NCBI GenBank assembly: GCA_016721945.1
Contig: JADKHC010000042.1
Coordinates: 33,748-97,747 of the forward strand
Origin: Verrucomicrobiota bacterium
Lineage (GTDB): Bacteria; Verrucomicrobiota; Verrucomicrobiia; Opitutales; Opitutaceae
Direction of reading: 5' to 3'
Length of the DNA stretch: 64,000 bases
Shown in pieces: positions 59,435-64,000 of this stretch (its first letter is position 1; each line of letters starts with the position of its first letter). A program made the translations under genes and the position numbers. The notes beneath the pieces are model-generated. The model worked only from the letters and a program-made list of their open reading frames with translations, had not been told where the DNA came from and made no database searches.

Positions 59435-59467
59435 AAAACCGCGTTCACTTTTGTTCGACGCGGTTTT
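59435..59467. terminator. Bidirectional terminator between the esterase and STAS genes
   Basis: AAAACCGCGT and ACGCGGTTTT form a 10-bp stem with a 13-nt loop, A-rich on one side and T-rich on the other, so it can act from both directions. It overlaps the last codons of the STAS gene. Confidence 0.78.
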
Positions 59468-59957
59468 TGAGAAACGTCAGTACGTCCTGAAACTTGCTGC
59501 GGTTGCTTTCGTCCGTAGCCACGAGGTTTTCGTGGGCTTGCAGCACGAGACGGGCATGTTCGAGTTCGCTGCGATCTCCGCCGCAGGGCAAAGCTGTCGC
59601 AGCCGAACCAAAGTTCATCGGGAAATCCCCGGCATCGACCGACACCAAGCGGTGCAAGCCGAGGTTGCGAATGAGCTCCAAATTGCGCTGGCTGGCCCGC
59701 ACGATGACGAGGCTGCCCGGGGGCGTCTGCTTGCGCAAATCAAGAGCCGCACCAGCCATGACACCGAGGAAGGTGCTGTCCATGCTGGTACAGTTCTGGA
59801 AATCGAGGACAAAGCGGGGCTTCCCCTGCTTCATCATTTCGGCGAAGAAATCGTGAAGGCATCCGCTGTTTTGAAACGAAGCGCGTCCTTCGATGCGGAC
59901 CACAACAGGGTCCGAATAGGCATCGACTAAGAAGGAGGGTTTGGCGAGTTCAGGCAT
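59445..59957 (-). CDS. STAS-domain protein (anti-sigma-factor antagonist type)
   Basis: A 170-aa cytoplasmic protein with a SpoIIAA-like STAS domain: VVVRIEGRASFQNSGCLHDF, then RFVLDFQNCTSMDSTFLGVM around residues 50-70. The Asp-Ser in SMDSTFLG is the position phosphorylated in anti-anti-sigma factors. SLVIVRASQRNLELIRNLGL follows. The tail of about 60 residues (VLQAHENLVATDESNRSKFQ) is longer than in SpoIIAA and helical. No anti-sigma kinase or sigma factor is encoded nearby, so its partner is elsewhere. ATG 59957 is chosen; a TTG lies 9 nt before it. Confidence 0.88.
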   Translation of the reverse strand: MPELAKPSFLVDAYSDPVVVRIEGRASFQNSGCLHDFFAEMMKQGKPRFVLDFQNCTSMDSTFLGVMAGAALDLRKQTPPGSLVIVRASQRNLELIRNLGLHRLVSVDAGDFPMNFGSAATALPCGGDRSELEHARLVLQAHENLVATDESNRSKFQDVLTFLKNRVEQK

Positions 59958-60047
59958 GCTAGGCAAAGAAGGTAAAGATCAAAGACTACCCGAATGGTAC
60001 TAGAGAGCCATCCTTTTTGCAGTCATTTCGCTTCACTCCTTCACCGC

Positions 60048-62735
<2,688 letters not shown>

Positions 62736-62781
62736 GGGATTTTCGTGTTGGGATTTCGAGTTTTTGATTTCAGAAACAGAC

Positions 62782-63252
62782 TTAAGCCAACGCAGCCTTG
62801 ACCGCGTTGAAGTCCGGCAGGTCTTTAGGTGTTGCAGTCTGTTCGGCGTATTTGACCACGCCGTCCTTGCCGATAACGAACGCTGCGCGAGCCGAAGTGT
62901 CGCCCACGCCTGCAAGCATCGGGAAGAGCACGCCGTAGGCCTTGGTGGTTTCCTTGTTCAGGTCGGAGACGATCGTGAGCTTGATGCCGTTTTTCTGGGC
63001 CCAGGCTTCTTGCGCGAACGGACTGTCCACGCTGATCGCGATAACGTCGGCACCGAGCTTTTCGTACTCGGCGAGACCGCCGCTCATGTCACACATTTCC
63101 TGCGTGCACACGCCGGTGAAGGCCAGCGGGAAGAAGAGCAGCACGGTCTGCTTCTTGCCGAAATTGTCGCTCAGCTTGACGTCTTTAAGACCGTCAGCGG
63201 CCTTCGATTTGAGGGTGAAATCAGGGGCTTTGGAACCAATTGCGATAGGCAT
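62782..63252 (-). CDS. Peroxiredoxin (AhpE/1-Cys-like)
   Basis: A 156-aa thiol peroxidase of the AhpC/TSA fold. It starts MPIAIGSKAPDFTLKSKAAD and has the peroxidatic Cys in FFPLAFTGVCTQEMCDMSGG near residue 47 (the TxxC context). A second Cys four residues on could serve as a partner, but the usual C-terminal resolving Cys is absent. VIAISVDSPFAQEAWAQKNG and RAAFVIGKDGVVKYAE are family typical. It detoxifies hydroperoxides in the cytoplasm. Being next to aconitase, whose Fe-S cluster is oxidant sensitive, a protective pairing is a reasonable inference. The frame is open upstream to 63615, but 63252 is the standard start. Confidence 0.92.
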   Translation of the reverse strand: MPIAIGSKAPDFTLKSKAADGLKDVKLSDNFGKKQTVLLFFPLAFTGVCTQEMCDMSGGLAEYEKLGADVIAISVDSPFAQEAWAQKNGIKLTIVSDLNKETTKAYGVLFPMLAGVGDTSARAAFVIGKDGVVKYAEQTATPKDLPDFNAVKAALA

Positions 63253-63416
63253 GGTGATCAACGTTGATGGTTGCGTACGACCGGAGCAAAGTGCGCCGGA
63301 AAGGACCCTGAAGCTAGCGACATGCCGAGAGCATAGACAAACCGTTTTTCCCAAAAGAAGCCCGCGTTGTAGAGGCAAGGCCTTTGCCATTAGGATTCCT
63401 TCGGGACGGAAATTAA

Positions 63417-63508
63417 TAATCTGGAACTCAGGAAGGCTGGAAAATACCAAGAGCGACCAGTGATCGGGAGTCCCTTGGATCGTTCCAGCGTTCCTGAGTT
63501 CCAGATTA
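63417..63508. repeat. Palindromic repeat between peroxiredoxin and tyrS genes
   Basis: 26-bp arms at 63417-63442 and 63483-63508 (TCTGGAACTCAGGAA core, one mismatch) enclose about 40 bp that partly pair again (ACCAAG / CTTGG). It lies in the 313-bp gap between the divergent peroxiredoxin and tyrS genes, so it sits near promoters. The rest of this gap shows no gene. Confidence 0.8.
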
Positions 63509-63565
63509 AACCTCCTCTGCTCCACCCTTGCCCTGCGCGACCTGCTGCGTTTTTCTGCACCTTCC

Positions 63566-64000
63566 ATGAATCTCCTCGAAGACCTCAAGTGGCGCGGCCT
63601 CATCGCCGACTGCACCGACGAAAAAGCGCTCGCCGAGCGCCTCGCTCAAGGGCCCATCGCGCTGTATTGCGGCTTCGATCCGACCGGTGACGCTCTTCAC
63701 GTCGGCCATCTCATGGGACAACTCACGTTGCGCCGTTTCCAACTCGCCGGTCACCATCCGTACCCACTCGCGGGCGGTGCCACCGGCATGATCGGCGACC
63801 CGTCCGGCAAATCCGCAGAGCGCAATCTCCTCTCCGCCGAACAACTCGCGCACAACGTCCGCTGCATCACCGCCCAGCTTTCGCGTCTCCTCGATTTCAC
63901 GTCGACCACGAATCCCGCGCGCCTCGTCAACAACGCCGATTGGACCGCTGGCATCAGCTACCTCGATTTCCTGCGCGACATCGGAAAACATTTTCGATCA
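63566..64000 (+). CDS. tyrS: Tyrosyl-tRNA synthetase (5' part, cut by window edge)
   Basis: The first 145 codons of a class I tyrosyl-tRNA synthetase. MNLLEDLKWRGLIADCTDEK opens it. YCGFDPTGDALHVGHLMGQL contains the HIGH-type motif (HVGH), and GGATGMIGDPSGKSAERNLL is the family signature around the tyrosine site; NNADWTAGISYLDFLRDIGK follows. The KMSKS loop and tRNA-binding domain lie beyond the window. The start at 63566 is just downstream of the palindromic repeat at 63417. No T-box leader is recognisable. Confidence 0.95.
   Translation, partial: MNLLEDLKWRGLIADCTDEKALAERLAQGPIALYCGFDPTGDALHVGHLMGQLTLRRFQLAGHHPYPLAGGATGMIGDPSGKSAERNLLSAEQLAHNVRCITAQLSRLLDFTSTTNPARLVNNADWTAGISYLDFLRDIGKHFRS

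Overview
The window looks like a chromosomal segment of a Verrucomicrobium, most likely family Opitutaceae. The evidence is the TonB-dependent receptor N-terminus (acidic stretch, then MSPFEVSTEKDTGYRASN, a signature I associate with Opitutaceae), high-GC coding, twin LacI regulators next to a glycoside hydrolase, and a Rho with a very long low-complexity N-terminus. This taxonomic call is inference. There are no transposases, integrases, phage genes or CRISPR arrays. Two tRNA genes are present.

Layout. (1) 1-7.2 kb: rho (cut at the left edge) and coaE leftward, then an HD-domain phosphohydrolase, a ComM/YifB AAA+ protein and a large orphan exported or membrane protein. (2) 7.2-12.8 kb: two overlapping LacI regulators, a GH1 beta-glucosidase and an MFS transporter. 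A 16-bp near-palindrome, ACTCTAACGTCAGAGT, lies before the regulators, before the glucosidase and twice before the TonB receptor gene 10 kb away, which suggests one sugar regulon. (3) 13-19.3 kb: a beta-helix surface protein with a 50-serine linker and GlyGly-CTERM-like tail, then a leftward cassette SxtJ - carbamoyltransferase - DUF5989 - SGNH/TPR protein. (4) 19.3-22.9 kb: TonB receptor, operator region, tRNA-Glu(CTC), tRNA-Arg(ACG).

(5) 22.9-52.5 kb is a nitrate island. A LysR regulator diverges from an Nrt-type nitrate importer (three NrtA-like proteins, permease, two ATPases), an outer-membrane porin, a 26-codon leader ORF, NirA-type nitrite reductase, a diflavin reductase, a DmsB-DmsC fusion and assimilatory nitrate reductase. 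Convergent to it is a periplasmic (Nap) system: napD, napA, a tetraheme protein built from two NapB-like modules, NapF-like ferredoxin, an unknown 108-aa protein, a MOSC protein and mobA. Divergent from napD runs a tetraheme cytochrome - NrfC - NrfD module that probably replaces NapC as quinol dehydrogenase, followed by an Rrf2 Fe-S regulator and molybdopterin genes moaD, a moaE-moeA fusion, moaC, mog and moaA. Import, two nitrate reductases, nitrite reduction and their cofactor are therefore encoded together.

(6) 52.6-64 kb: serpin, YdcF-like protein, a DUF47-Pit phosphate operon behind a striking 11-bp-periodic GTAAC array (candidate Pho box), an orphan multi-pass membrane protein, a CE1-type esterase, a STAS protein, a peroxiredoxin-aconitase pair and the start of tyrS.

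Several non-coding palindromic repeats (about 61-275 bp) sit between genes. Two related ones occupy the gaps between convergent genes, and one REP-like unit also lies inside the sxtJ-like coding sequence.
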